From contig JAVYIG010007911.1 of the NCBI GenBank assembly GCA_035222895.1, forward strand, positions 31,495-95,494: a stretch of DNA of 64,000 nt. The letters run 5' to 3'. Both the position numbers and the translations under genes were made by a program. The notes under the pieces are model-generated. The model was not told the DNA's origin. It did not search any database and worked only from the letters and a program-made list of their open reading frames with translations. The DNA comes from Strongylocentrotus droebachiensis. Taxonomy: Eukaryota > Echinodermata > Echinoidea > Camarodonta > Strongylocentrotidae. Each line of letters starts with the position of its first letter. Position 1 is the stretch's first letter. Positions 49,186 to 60,850 of the stretch are shown here, piece by piece.

Positions 49186-50670
49186 TTGTGGCATTGGTAA
49201 TGCACTAGATGTAGGCCTTCATGTACAAGTTCAAGAGACAATGCCAGTTGAGAAGCTCGTATATATTTCATAGCTATAGTTCAACAAGAAGTCAAGATTA
49301 GACAGCTACCAGGACAAGTCAAGATTTTATATCCATTTCAAGCTTTTTTTTTCAAGCTTTTTTGGATATGAACCACCAACATCACCACAGCAATAACACA
49401 AGATGGGGGCCGAGGTGATTCATGCCCATCAGCTCTTGAAAAGGCCACAGTTAAATAGAACGGGTGGCATTGCAGATAAGCTGAGAACACAATAATTTGG
49501 CTTCAAAGTAGCACTCACAAATGAAATTTTAAAACTTTTTAACCATGATCCAGATCAAACTACAATGATACAATCTAATATAATATAAAAGGGGTCTGCC
49601 CCCAACTACTTTCCATCATTCATCATTCTCGCTTTATACACCAACGCCTTGCCTCCCCTCAGAGTTTTCTGAATTCAAATTTGAGAATTTAAGAAAAGTT
49701 ATATTCATTCAAAATGAAGCTGAATCTACAGTGGCATAGAATGGGTCTGCCCCTTCCCTATTTAAGAACTGTATTCCATCTGCCTGTTGCTAAGAAGCCC
49801 CCCCCCCCCCCCATATATCAATCCAGTCCCAATATCTTCATGTACCTGTACACGTGTACAAGCATGTTTTAAATAAATCTCTACAACATTCCATTCCAAG
49901 TCCCTGCTGAACACACCCACCCCAAACCTCAGCCTCCCATCTGATCCTTCTTCCTCCAAGGAAATCTGAAGGGGAAATTCAGTTAGCCTACACTTCCTTC
50001 TGGCACTGTTCAGACTCCTTCAGCTAACGTCTGTCTGGCTGGCTGGCTGGGTATCCCAGTCCCGTTATTCCCTGGAGACGTTCCCCAAGACTCCATTCCA
50101 AGCTATTACCAATATCCTGCAACTCTGGCTGATGTGCCGTGTTGTGTCTGAGAGGACATTGGCGCCACTGGTTTGGAAACTATCAAAAGTTTGGATTTTT
50201 TTTTCCTCCAATTTTTTTTAAATTTTTGCCTCTTGCTTGTCAGTTACAGGGTTTAGTGATCGAGCTGAGATCCGAAGCCCTGGAGAAAGCTACTTTGGCA
50301 ACCATACCATTGCAGAAGTTCCTTTTTAAATTGTAATTTTTTTCTTCAATTGTCCCTTTTTAAGAAGGATAATGGAAATGTATGGTTATCAACAATTCTA
50401 AATAACTTCCCACTGAGGACAATGGGGATAATTGAAGAATTATCAAATGATGTTATCTACTGAAAACAGTATTTTTTTATTTTATTTTTTTTACCAGGTT
50501 CTGCTTTTCTACATGGATCTCATTTCACAAAACTTGTTTTGCATTGTCTTCTTATAGAATTGTTGCTCTCATTCTATTTCTGTCTCACTGAACTTTAATT
50601 TTCCTCCCGCTGCTAGTGCTAATGATTTACGGAACATTAATGGAGAGCTTAACAACTTGAATTCATAGTC
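49186..50670. other. Intergenic or intronic, no gene seen
   Basis: C14-type homopolymer at 49797-49812 and GGCTGGCTGG near 50038. No exon recognised. Confidence 0.4.
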
Positions 50671-50875
50671 TTAAAGGCACACTGTCCTACTTGAAGTTAC
50701 TTGCTCCCTCTATATAGAAAACTTCCCCAATCGGTGCCTGTTGGTCCCCCATGATCCTCTTTTTCTTATGTTAAATGAGAGCTGAGTTAATGAGATAGCC
50801 ACCTGTCACAATGACCTCGCTGGCTCGCTGGGCGGTCTAATCCCTTCTGGTTGAAGTAGTAACGCCTCCCTTTAA
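50671..50875. mobile_element. TTAA MITE of about 200 bp, copy 4
   Basis: TTAA borders; shares GTTGGTCCCCCATGATCC and GCGGTCTAATCCCTTCTGG-like blocks with the other copies. Confidence 0.78.
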
Positions 50876-53439
50876 ATTGTAAACTCTTAGAGTAGTCTAA
50901 TAATTGGTATTGGAAATTGAGTTTTTAATTATTAATATTATTCAAAAGAGAAAGACAGAAGATCATAGGCATTACTGCATTGGTTCCATGTCTGCAAAAC
51001 ATAGGAAAATTTGAATAATGTATACCGGTAGATAGAAATGAACAAAACAATAATAAATTCTCAGGTACATACAACGACAGGGATGTCTTAAAAGCCCATC
51101 GCACACTATAAGATCATTAGGGAAGAATTTGTATTAGTATTTGATATGAACATTCAAACATGTAAAATCTTAAAGACTGAGGATCCAAATAGTCGTATGG
51201 TGAATAATATCTTAATTTCAAGGAATATGAAGCTTCCTTGATGAAGAAAAAAAGCTAATCAGCTCACAATCGTAATGACGACACACCAGTCGTGGATTGT
51301 CTATGATTTGAAGCCCATGCTCTTAGATACTTCGGTGGTAAGCACTTTATAAGCACCGTTTTTATCATTAATATTATTTTGCGGCTATTATTCTGACTAG
51401 AAGAGATTAATGCAATAAAATTCTGGATGATGGTATTCTTATCATTATTTATAACCTACATTGTGAATCAGGAGGATGATGCTTGTTTAGAATTACGTAT
51501 ATAATATAATTGTCATTTCATTGATAATCAGATTGCAGGAGGAACGTGTAGTGAGCAGTGGGCTTTAAACGTACACCAGAATATATTTAAAGACCCTATC
51601 AAATAAAAGTACAACTTGATATAAATGGAAAAATGAATGAATGTAGAATACAAATATAAAGGAATAAAAAGTATTTACCCTTTCATTATATAGCAAAAAA
51701 GCAAATTGAAACCTCATTTTCTGCACCCCTCCAAATTACGGTTCAACAGGGGTCAAATTTGCGGAAGTTACAGTGACGACATAACATGTGGACCTGATCG
51801 GTTTACCTATATATAGCTGAGGGGATGTGCCGTGCTTAATTAGTGCAAAGTCATTGGGAAAATGTGTACTCCACATAAGATGATGTCATCAAGTCGATAT
51901 CAAGTTTGAGGTCGACAACTTCTGATTTTCAAAGCTTTAGATTTTGAGTTTTCAGAGAGCCGATACTCCTCCGACAGACACTAAAATGGCATATAATTGA
52001 TATTATTGTAATCTATGGCTTATAAGCTTTCCGCTGATATTATAATTCATCCATTTCATTATTCAATTCGGATATGGTCTTTAATAGAAGAAAATAATAA
52101 AAGTGGGTGTGTTGAAAAGGAAAAAGGCAGAGACAAGAAACTGAGACTTAATTCTACTTGGCTTAACAAGATCTGTTTCTCTTATTTGTCTGCTTTCGCT
52201 CAAACAATTTACTCTCAAGGCTGGATTGCCCTTTCCATACAAACATTCATGATTGAATTCTGAAATAGATCTCACAATCATTTCAATGTATTCAATGATT
52301 CCAACCTATACAAGACGGCTGAATTATTCAAAGCTACATTATAACAGAAGGTTATCAACAAGTTGCTAGGGACCTTCACTGATTTTACCCTGGAATTATT
52401 CAAACGTCCCAAGAAAATACTCAGTATTACAACAAGACAACAAGTTGACATTCAGCAGCATGTTCAGCTTTAAGACACTGTCCTATCAAACTGTTTACTT
52501 AAAAAAAGTACTTTCCCACCTAAATTGGCTGCCTAATTAGTCTGTTCAAGACAGAGTGCATTTCAGGCTGTAAAACATGGGTGTGCACGTCTTACAACAC
52601 AGTGCCTTAATTGCAATTTAAAATTTTAACAGACGAGGGAGACAGACAGCGCGGTCTCCTCCTATCTAGAATTCAATATTCCTAGGAGGGTGTGAAGTTG
52701 TTCAAAGTGTTTTAGACAAGTGTGATGAAGTAGTTAAGAAATGCATGACTTTGTAGGAGGGTTTTGGTATTAAAGGCATTGCTAACAAAAAATCATCAAA
52801 GGCAACTTTAGTTATACAGAATGAGAACAGATTTACTGGTAATATTATTATTGTAGTCACGACATAGAAAAAATAATTGTCTATGCTAGTAGATTTTGGT
52901 TTGCCCTGTCTCATTTTCTAAACATCTTGGAATTTATCTAATAGTGTATACCAGCAAAATCTTAATTTAAAAGTTTTTCATCAAATTCAACAACTGTGGC
53001 ATGATGACTTATTTTTACTGAGCGTGAAATTATTGGGAACCAATGCAAATTATTCATTTCAGATCTCTGAGCATTTTTTTTTTAGGAAGCTTTTTACTTC
53101 AGACAACCTCACCAATAGGTGCATTTTGTCAGTGTACAAAATATTGTTGGTCCTCCACCCCCCACAAAAAAAGGATTTTGATTACCCGGCATACAAATAA
53201 TCATTATCATGAGTAGAAGTAGAAGAGACCAAGATATCATTCATATTTTTCCCAATGAGTGTTAGTGTTTCCCTTTAAGGGTCAATTCCTTCCTTAGAAT
53301 TCAAACTTCTCTCAGCCAGCGTCAGTCAGGAAGCAAATAACCCTGACGAACAAAGCATGCTGAAAAACAGTAGGAGACAGAGCTCCTGCATGATCAGGCG
53401 AATCCAGTGTTCTCAAAATTCTGATTCATGCCAAGATCT
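50876..53439. other. Intergenic or intronic, no gene seen
   Basis: AT-rich, no convincing exon on either strand. Confidence 0.4.
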
Positions 53440-53837
53440 CATAAGGCGCTTCTTCATCATCTCGAGATTGCCAAATAGCCCGCTATTTCTGATTTGGGAA
53501 ATAATCCCGAAGTTACAAATCGCGTCTTCATCAGCTCGAGATTCGACCTCAAAACTTGAAACTCGACCTTGAGAAATTAGCTCAAGATATTTTGCTCAGC
53601 GTTAGCGCGAGTCTTGGGTCTGTTGAAGACGCACAGGACAAATAGCTGGATAATTTGCCAAATAGTGGGATATTTTGCAAACTATCCCAAGTTATCTTGG
53701 GATGACAATCCGACCAAATATCCTGCTAATTGCTACTTCGGTTTGATGAAGACGCAAACTAGCTGGATAGCTTGTGATCGGGATAGTACAAATAGTGGGA
53801 TATTTGGCAATCTCGAGCCAGTGAAGACAGGCCTATA
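53440..53837. mobile_element. MITE of the CCCGCTATTT/CTCGAG family, copy 3
   Basis: Left CTTCATCATCTCGAGATTGC, right GGCAATCTCGAGCCAGTGAA; internal blocks as in copy 2 but inverted. The 71- and 74-codon ORFs over it are not genes. Confidence 0.78.
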
Positions 53838-54711
53838 GAGCAGCTAGCTGAAAGAAGCTTGTCTGGGACTGGGCAAGGAGCCTTGGCGAATCAACGCCGA
53901 ATTCTGGAAGCGTCGTTGTTCCAGGATGAAACCAGGGTCTAAAAGCGAGAAGTGAGTGTCAGGCTGCCGAATGATAGATATAACAGGCATAGACAACTGA
54001 CTGGCACGCTAGGCAGCTAGCTAGCACTCCAAGCCGCCAGTCAAATGCCTTAAACCACGCCAGTCTTGTTTTGGGGGAGAGAGAGGAGAATCAGACAGAC
54101 AAATTGACAGGAATTAATGGATGCAGAGAACGGAGAGGAGTGTTTGCTGAGCCCTGCCTCCCCTGCCAGACATCCATGTAAATGATGTTTTCTTGCCAAG
54201 ACATGAAATTATCTTCCATTCCAAATATAGCCGTATATGTCTCCTTCCAAGGCGCGCAAACGAGGAGTCAAGGGAAGTCAACGAAGTACGATGACTTGCC
54301 ACAGATTTTAGCCTGGGAAAGGATGTGTATGGCAATATTGAACTCTCAAATTGTGAGATGATGTGGAACGATAATATACCAAGCATTTCTCAATTTTCAG
54401 AGTTATGATATTCAATTTTTGCTCGCTATTCTCTGTAATATCTCAGATTTGTTGATCTTCCATCCACGCAAGAAGCATTTTTCAATCAGTGCAACCTGCA
54501 TATTAATGTAACAACAGACCCAAACCAATACAAACTATGCTATTTTTTTCTTTCACTCGATACTACAGAAACACGGGTTTGTAAGTCGATGTTGCATAAC
54601 GAAATTGATTTCAAATCTGCAACCCCGCAAAAAAAAAAAACATCAGTTTACTCAGACAATAGACCAATATGATCTGGGCAAAATAATCATCGCCTCAAGT
54701 CTAAGAGGCTT

Positions 54712-54815
54712 TTAAAGTCCCTCTGCCATACTTCATATGCTATCATATGAGCAATACTGTCCTCTATCCAGAGATAATTTGTAATCGGTGATCAACTATC
54801 CCCCATAATGCATTA
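54712..54815. mobile_element. Possible truncated TTAA MITE copy 5
   Basis: TTAAAGTCCCTCTGCCATAC start and ATCGGTGATCAACTATCCCC block resemble the left half of the 195-bp family; the right half is absent. Confidence 0.4.
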
Positions 54816-55114
54816 TTCCGGAGCTTGGCTCTTTGGCAGTATGACGTCATAAGCCGGCTGGCGGCTGGCCAATGGCGAGCGATATCGAGCGGATCTATGC
54901 ACACCGCACTATTGTTATGAATGAAGCATGCTAACTCCATGGAGCTCCGCCGCCGAAGCCTTCGGCGGCGCGGGCAAGCTCCTGGGACCATGACTTGAGT
55001 TAGTTGCATGCATGCTATTCCGAATTCGATCGCTCGCGAAATATACCGTACCATTATTAATAATTATTAATTCTACAGCTTAAACTTTTCGATTCCGTCA
55101 CGACGCGTCTTAGA

Positions 55115-55285
55115 ATGACCAAACATATTGATGAATGGATGGAGTGTCGCAGAATATACAGTGTAACGTTAGAAATCGACAAAATCAATGCTAAGCTGGG
55201 TGTGAAACCACTGAAATTGCCTGCATCGCACGACGAATTCGCAGGCCACCTTCTCGACGTGCATGAACACTGGTGTAGAGCCTGA
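55115..55285 (+). CDS. 56-codon protein-like ORF in the GC-rich first exon
   Basis: ATG at 55115 to TGA at 55285 (MTKHIDEWMECRRIYSVTLE at its start, DEFAGHLLDVHEHWCRA at its end). Its composition looks like a folded protein rather than random translation. It overlaps the ATG at 55263 of the next frame by 23 bases. It may be an upstream ORF, or the true N-terminus separated from the 55263-55397 frame by a frameshift in the assembly. Confidence 0.4.
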   Translation: MTKHIDEWMECRRIYSVTLEIDKINAKLGVKPLKLPASHDEFAGHLLDVHEHWCRA

Positions 55286-58200
55286 GCTGTGTTCCCCGCC
55301 GCTACCCGGCCTTGCTGATGGACGTTTTGTCAAAGTGACTACATCGGTCCAAACAGAGCCAGAGACTGAAAAGCCTTCCACGGCCACGCCAACAAAGGTA
55401 AGCAAAGTGATGTAGACTCGGGATTAGACATACGGTAGTAGACTAAGCAAATATCAACCGACTACGTGGGGAATATGGATAATACAATTAGGTCTAGATC
55501 TACTTATTCTAATGAATTACAAACTGTCATCGCCAGGCCGAGGTGATCTCTGCGTTAGTTCAACTTTTCAAGAGTAGGACCGACGTACAGCCAGTAGTCA
55601 CTACGTTTAGACTGTAGATTAGGCCTAGGTCTAATTTGGCCATAATAAAAATGCCAAAATTAGTCAAACTTCTATCTCTAGAGGTCTAAACATCCTAAAA
55701 CTGCTCTAAAATGATTAAAAAAAGATACTAGATCTAAAATGATCAAGGAAAGTCGCACAAAAAAAAAAAAAAAAAAATTAGGATGGAGTTCAATGCCTAA
55801 CAATTTGATTATTGAACAAATTATTTGACCGCTGGTCCACCCGTAGAGTATAAAACATGCTTGCTTACAATGTATTTTATCACTTGACGAAATGTTTTAG
55901 CGGCGCACAAAGCGTGTTGATCTTTTACTAGATCCCTTGTTGACCATACATTGCGAGACAAACAAATTATGTGATTCCTTTTTTTAATGCATTTTATAAG
56001 TCACTAATTACATGTCCAAGAATTGTATGGGCTACAGTACTTTTATCGATAAAATCTGGTTGCATTATTATTATTTATTTTTTTTGCCAAAAAAATATTG
56101 GGGAGTGCTTCGAGTGCACACATTGTAGGCCTTGATCTACATCTAGTCGCCTTTATTTTGAATTGCTTGGGACTGAGCTTTCTTTTTCTAAGGGTGAATG
56201 CATATATTGTAAGTGCCAAAATACACTTTTGTGTAGCATGCCATTTTTTGTGATTGATTATTAGGTAGATATAAATGGTAATTAAATATTTAAAGTTTGT
56301 TTGACAGCCAAAACAAAATGCATTTATCATGCTAGTCAGAAGCAGAAGTTATTATTCTGATTATTTTGGCTGAATGATATCGACAGCTATTGCATTCAGG
56401 TTACTTACATGTACATGTATGTGACTTAATGTTTACAGACTTACAGTTCTTTAGTTTTACTGAGGATGCATACAAGTGATACAACCCAATGAAGTATTGA
56501 CATTTGTTGTTCACAATGTTTTTCTCTACAGCTCCCAGTAGTACAGTGAAGAGCAGAGGGGTATTATTTTCCCCTATCCACCCAACCATAGTGATGAGAC
56601 AAGTTAGGTAAGTGCATGTAGGTTCTTCTGCTCATACCAGAAATAGTAAAAGTTTCCCCAGGATAGGAACAATTCATGGTATACAAATTATTGTAGCAGG
56701 TATACAAATGTACAAGTACAGTGTACTAGGAATGAAGCAGGAATTTTTTAAAAATACATTTTGTTGTTGTTGCAGCAATCATGCATCATACTAGGCTACA
56801 TCATACTATTTATAACATCAATTTATAATGAACGCAACGTATACATGTATACCTAAATCTAAGCACAATTTATTAGTAGATAAATTTCAAACCAAAACAT
56901 GCGTGCACTATCTCTGCTACCTTTGCCTTGGTGTGCCTAACTGCACTAGCAAATTTAAGATGCATGTACATGTATGTATATCGGGCTGTGCTAGTGTGAT
57001 ATTTTAGAGTTTCGTCTGACTGGAAAATCACCTACAGCATACAGGTCAGGTACCCACCATCATTTACAATAGAACATTGAGGGAAAAAAAAAGAAAAAAA
57101 ATAACTTTACTTACTTACTTTACTTTAATACACGATGTTGTAGGTCTAAGCCTGTTCATCGATCCAGGATTCTTCCGTGATTACTGCTATTTGTGGAGGG
57201 AGGAGGTTGTGTGATAACATGAGACAATAGACAACACCTAGACCGGCTCATATCTGTGTAGACCTCATCAAACTGTTGATGGTAGGGTTAGAAACACTTC
57301 TAACCCTTATTTTCCACCTCAACCCCACCCTGTCGTAACTTACATCTACATGTACTCTTGAAGGTACTATGTCCCATTTGCAGGCCAAACAAAATGAAAA
57401 GGTTAAATTCCAACAACATTTGAAAGATAATACTAATCTAGAACTTCCCTAAAAAAGGTGGGGCTTGTAAATGTCTTCAAGTAGGAAAATAACGACTATT
57501 AGTTGTCAAATCGACTTAGGAGCTATAGAGCCAATAAGTAATAGTCTTGATTTTCAGACCATTGTACTGAATGGTCACACGTTTTATGCTGCGCAAAGAT
57601 TCAATCAGTTTAATTTTGGCCATCACAAGAAGTGGGTTATTGATGTAGACAAATGCTCATGTACCCTTTACAGCTCATTTTATGTATATTATTATCAAAG
57701 AAGAAAAAAAGCCAGTCAGTCACTCAATAGTGTCTGACAGTGACGTCTAGCAAGTAAACAAGTTTCCTTGCATAATTTGAATATTAGGACACTACTAACA
57801 TTTAAATTTCACAGATAGGACATACATGTACATGACATATTCATAATTCCTGCAAAGTTCTACAGAATTTGAGGTTGGCTGCAAAAGGGACATAGTACCT
57901 AAAAGCGGCATTTTAGGATGAAAACTTTTTTCATATTTTTTTTTTTATTGATGAATTAACAAAGGAAGCTAATGGATAAAAATATTGTTCATTATAAAAG
58001 TACATGTGTACACTAAATTTTTGTCACAATTTTGTACAATTGGTGAGAGACATGATCAATTTCACGTGAATGTAAATCTAAACATTTTATTGGCGTTATT
58101 ACACCAAAGTGGTTAGGGATTTGAAATGTTTTTTTAATGTAATACTGTCAAACATGTTTATATATTTGAATGAAGAACGACTGGGAGTTCAAATATTGGT

Positions 58201-59584
58201 TGCTACCACAGCCAAAGGTGGTTTAAGTTGATCATTATTGTAATTATCGTTTTTGATTATTCTCATAAATTTTTACAGATAAAAGGATTTACCAGTACTT
58301 GATAGAATATAATAAGCAACATACATGTAGAGGTATTAGATGTATTAGATGTGCTAAATTATGAAATAAGATTAGTAACTCATGATGCAGTTATATCAGG
58401 GTTTTTTTACGTAGACTTCCTAAGTACATGTAATATTTTATGTTTTTTTCTCACTTCATCTGTATTTCAAAAGAATGCCTACCATATTATAATTTTCTCC
58501 TTTGTATAATCTGACCTTTAGAGCTCAGGAAGGCTCACCCCCTCTACCTGACAGTGATGACAGTCAAGACACTGACGAAGATGACATTTTACCCGACAAT
58601 CCTTCTGCACCCACCGAGTATGTATTTACAATGTACCTTCTTTATTTTTTTTAAAGCATTATCCTTATTCCTTTGACAGAGGTACCCACATATATTTTGT
58701 AATTTTGTATCACAAATTACTTTTAAAAAAATCGGAATTTTTTGTTTGGGTCAAAATTGGAATAGTGAAACAAATGATTAAGTTGTGGTTTTGAAATGCC
58801 AACATAAAAACACTTTTTCCAAATCCAGGCCTGATAATTACCAGATTTAAGGGCCCGATGAGCTTATGCCATGGCGTGGCGTCCGTCGTCCGTCCTCCCG
58901 TCCGTCCGTCCACGGTTTTCAAAATGCTTCTTCTTCGTTATTTTTCAACCGATTTTGATGCTGATTGTTTCATATGATAGAGCTAGGAGGGGGATTTAAA
59001 ACTTCTACACAGAATCATGAAATTCATTATCTATGCTAATTTATGCAAATTTATTCGAAATTACCAAAAATGCTTCTTCTCCTTCATTTCTCGACCGATT
59101 TTGATTTGGTTTGCCTTATCTGGGTTTTTTTCTTTTTTTTTCTTCCCAATTTTATCCCTATTTTCCTGATTTTCCCGCATTTTTTCTATTTTTCCCTAAT
59201 TTTCTTACTCAAAAGGGGGGGGGGGATGTTGTTAGATGCCATTCCCCCCCCCCCCCTGAATCCTCTTCTTTTTTTTTTTTACTCAAGGGGGGCGTGGTCA
59301 CTATCACCCTGCAAATCAGTTGTCCACATAATGTTGGTACATGTATGTTTGATTTCATGTCTTACTTTTATTTAAAAATGATAAATGTGCCTCATCGTCT
59401 ATTTGTATTTGCACTTTATCTTCACTTCTCCAGAGATCTCTACAATATGTCCCTGGACTCCATGGTATTTCAAGTCCAGAGAGACGCACCAGCAGAAGAT
59501 GAGGAGGCGGAGGAGGCTTCTAGTTACTCATACGTTTGGATTAACTCTATTAGTGGGTTGCATATACTTCCAACATTTAATTAG
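55115..59584 (+). CDS. Unrecognised small acidic protein gene (5' region plus three coding exons)
   Basis: Exons 56532-56607, 58522-58617 and 59434-59584 have good GT/AG borders and join in frame, giving SRGVLFSPIHPTIVMRQVRA, an acidic segment SDDSQDTDEDDILPDNPSA and DLYNMSLDSMVFQVQRDAPA followed by an acidic stretch, then TAG. The last ~15 residues may be read-through into unconserved sequence. A GC-rich likely first exon ends with a perfect donor (AAAG|GTAAGC) at 55397. Its open frame from ATG 55263 ends at phase 0 while the next exon needs phase 1, so either a small exon is missing, the start lies elsewhere, or exon 1 is mostly 5' UTR. AATAAA at 59930 fits a 3' end. I do not recognise the family. 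RGVLF fits the loose protein-phosphatase-1 docking pattern, which is weak evidence. Confidence 0.6.
55263..55397 (+). CDS. Candidate first coding exon of the acidic-protein gene
   Basis: 45 codons from ATG to donor AAAG|GTAAGC, Pro/Thr/Glu-rich (LADGRFVKVTTSVQTEPETE). It ends in phase 0, which does not fit the exon at 56532, so a small extra exon or a different start must be involved. Confidence 0.4.
56532..56607 (+). CDS. Acidic-protein gene, exon with RGVLF motif
   Basis: Acceptor CTCTACAG, donor AG|GTAAGT. 24 codons: PSSTVKSRGVLFSPIHPTIV then MRQV. Only one frame is open, and it is the one that fits the next exon. Confidence 0.6.
58522..58617 (+). CDS. Acidic-protein gene, acidic exon
   Basis: Acceptor CCTTTAG, donor GA|GTATGT. 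31 codons rich in Asp, Glu, Pro and Ser: GSPPLPDSDDSQDTDEDDIL. Phases match on both sides. Confidence 0.62.
58850..59110 (+). repeat. GTCCGTCC-containing dispersed repeat
   Basis: GGCGTCCGTCGTCCGTCC and two tandem similar segments with AAAATGCTTCTTCT and ACCGATTTTGATTTGG-like text (near 58920 and 59069). In the last intron of the acidic-protein gene. Confidence 0.55.
59110..59300 (+). repeat. Poly-pyrimidine repeat, copy 2 (matches 19130-19430)
   Basis: T-rich tract, TACTCAAAAGG then G10, ATGTTGTTAGATGCCATTCC, C13, GAATCCTCTT, T-run, ACTCAAGGGGGGCGTGG: the same order as the inverted copy at 19 kb. Confidence 0.75.
59434..59584 (+). CDS. Acidic-protein gene, terminal exon
   Basis: Acceptor ACTTCTCCAG, open to TAG. 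49 codons with DLYNMSLDSMVFQVQ, then AEDEEAEEASSYSYV and a hydrophobic end. The same frame runs upstream through a poly-T/poly-G repeat but that part is intronic. Confidence 0.6.
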
Positions 59585-59929
59585 AAATCCATGTCCTCTG
59601 CTGACACACTACCAGTTTCAAGTTCAACCTTCAAATTTTCTTCAGATTTTGAAGAGAAAAAAAGAACTGAAATCTACATGCAATACATTGTTATAATTAG
59701 TAAATCCAAGCATGTACATGTACGTTAGACTTGAAGCCTGTTTATACATGAACATTGATCTTTTCCTTTTTAATAGATGTTCATTATTTATGGTTGTAGG
59801 ACAATATAATCACAACCTGAAGACATACAATGAATATGTTCATAATCCTAGCTCCAAATTGCTAATACTAGGTAATTTTTGTTGGAAACTTACTGATGTG
59901 TGCCAATCTATATGTAGTGAAATTTTGAC

Positions 59930-59935
59930 AATAAA
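59930..59935 (+). promoter_or_regulatory. Candidate polyadenylation signal for the acidic-protein gene
   Basis: AATAAA 346 bases after the stop codon, just before an AT-rich tract. Confidence 0.4.
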
Positions 59936-60189
59936 CTATTTTATTTCATCTAATTTTCATCATGCTATTTGGAATTTTGTTTTAATTCGTAATTTGGTTA
60001 TAATACAATATATATGAATGTGAAATTATAAAAATAATTCAAGACCATATTTTTTTGATGCAGTGTTGCTCTGAATGTAATAACAGGAGTAGAGAAAGAG
60101 ATGTATACGGTAGTGTACAGTAATTAGAAATGCTAGTAAGAGAAATTATAAGCACGTAGATACATGAGTGATGACGGCAATTTCACCAA

Positions 60190-60850
60190 TAGACAAGAGA
60201 TGATGATGCTATGATGAGGATGATGATGCTATGATGATGAGGATGATGGTGCTATGATGAGGATGATGAGATTGTTGATGATGATGACGATGATGATGCT
60301 ATGATGGTGCTATGATGAGGATGATGAGATTGTTGATGATGATGAGGATGATGGTGCTATGATGAGGATGATGAGATTGTTGATGATGATGATAATGAGG
60401 CTATGATGATGAGGATGATGGTGCTATGATGAGGATGATGAGATTGTTGATGATGATGATAATGAGGCTATGATGATGAGGATGATGGTGCTATGATGAG
60501 GATGATGAGATTGTTGATGATGATGATAATGAGGCTATGATGATGAGGATGATGGTGCTATGATGAGGATGATGAGGATGATGGTGCTATGATGAGGATG
60601 ATGAGATTGTTGATGATGATGATAATGAGGCTATGATGATGAGGATGATGGTGCTATGATGAGGATGATGAGATTGTCGATGATGATAATGAGGCTATGA
60701 TGATGAGGATGAGGATGAGGAGAATGCATGATGCTATGATATGATAAAGATGATTAGGATGATGATCAGATGATGCTAGGATGTTGAGGAGGATGATGAT
60801 AACATGCAGATGTGATGAGGATAATGATGATGATGATGGTTATGATTATT
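60190..60850. repeat. 67-bp minisatellite built of GAT triplets
   Basis: GAGATTGTTGATGATGATG recurs at about 60376, 60443 and 60510, then 60606 and 60673, mostly 67 bases apart, within a (GAT)n background. 67 is not a multiple of three, so it is not a coding repeat. Confidence 0.88.

Larger units (their letters stand above)
54830..55400. promoter_or_regulatory. GC-rich, CpG-containing promoter-like region
   Basis: Locally GC- and CpG-rich in an AT-rich neighbourhood, with a 10-bp-stem hairpin at 54948-54970 (CGCCGCCGAA, loop GCC). It precedes the + strand acidic-protein gene. It could also serve a minus-strand start for SMURF, but no SMURF first exon was found here. Confidence 0.4.

Noticed and set aside
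50980-51020. Minus-strand TWNQCSNAYDL, which resembles KWNQHYDL of SMURF C2
   Set aside because: Match is short with an insertion, no upstream LDP, and no GT donor at the needed place.
54764-55054. 96-codon minus ORF in the GC-rich region as a SMURF first exon
   Set aside because: It has no C2 similarity and its end runs into a MITE fragment.
59111-59433. Upstream part of the 157-codon + ORF as coding
   Set aside because: It is a T-run/G-run dispersed repeat with a good AG acceptor at its end; only the part from 59434 is exon-like.
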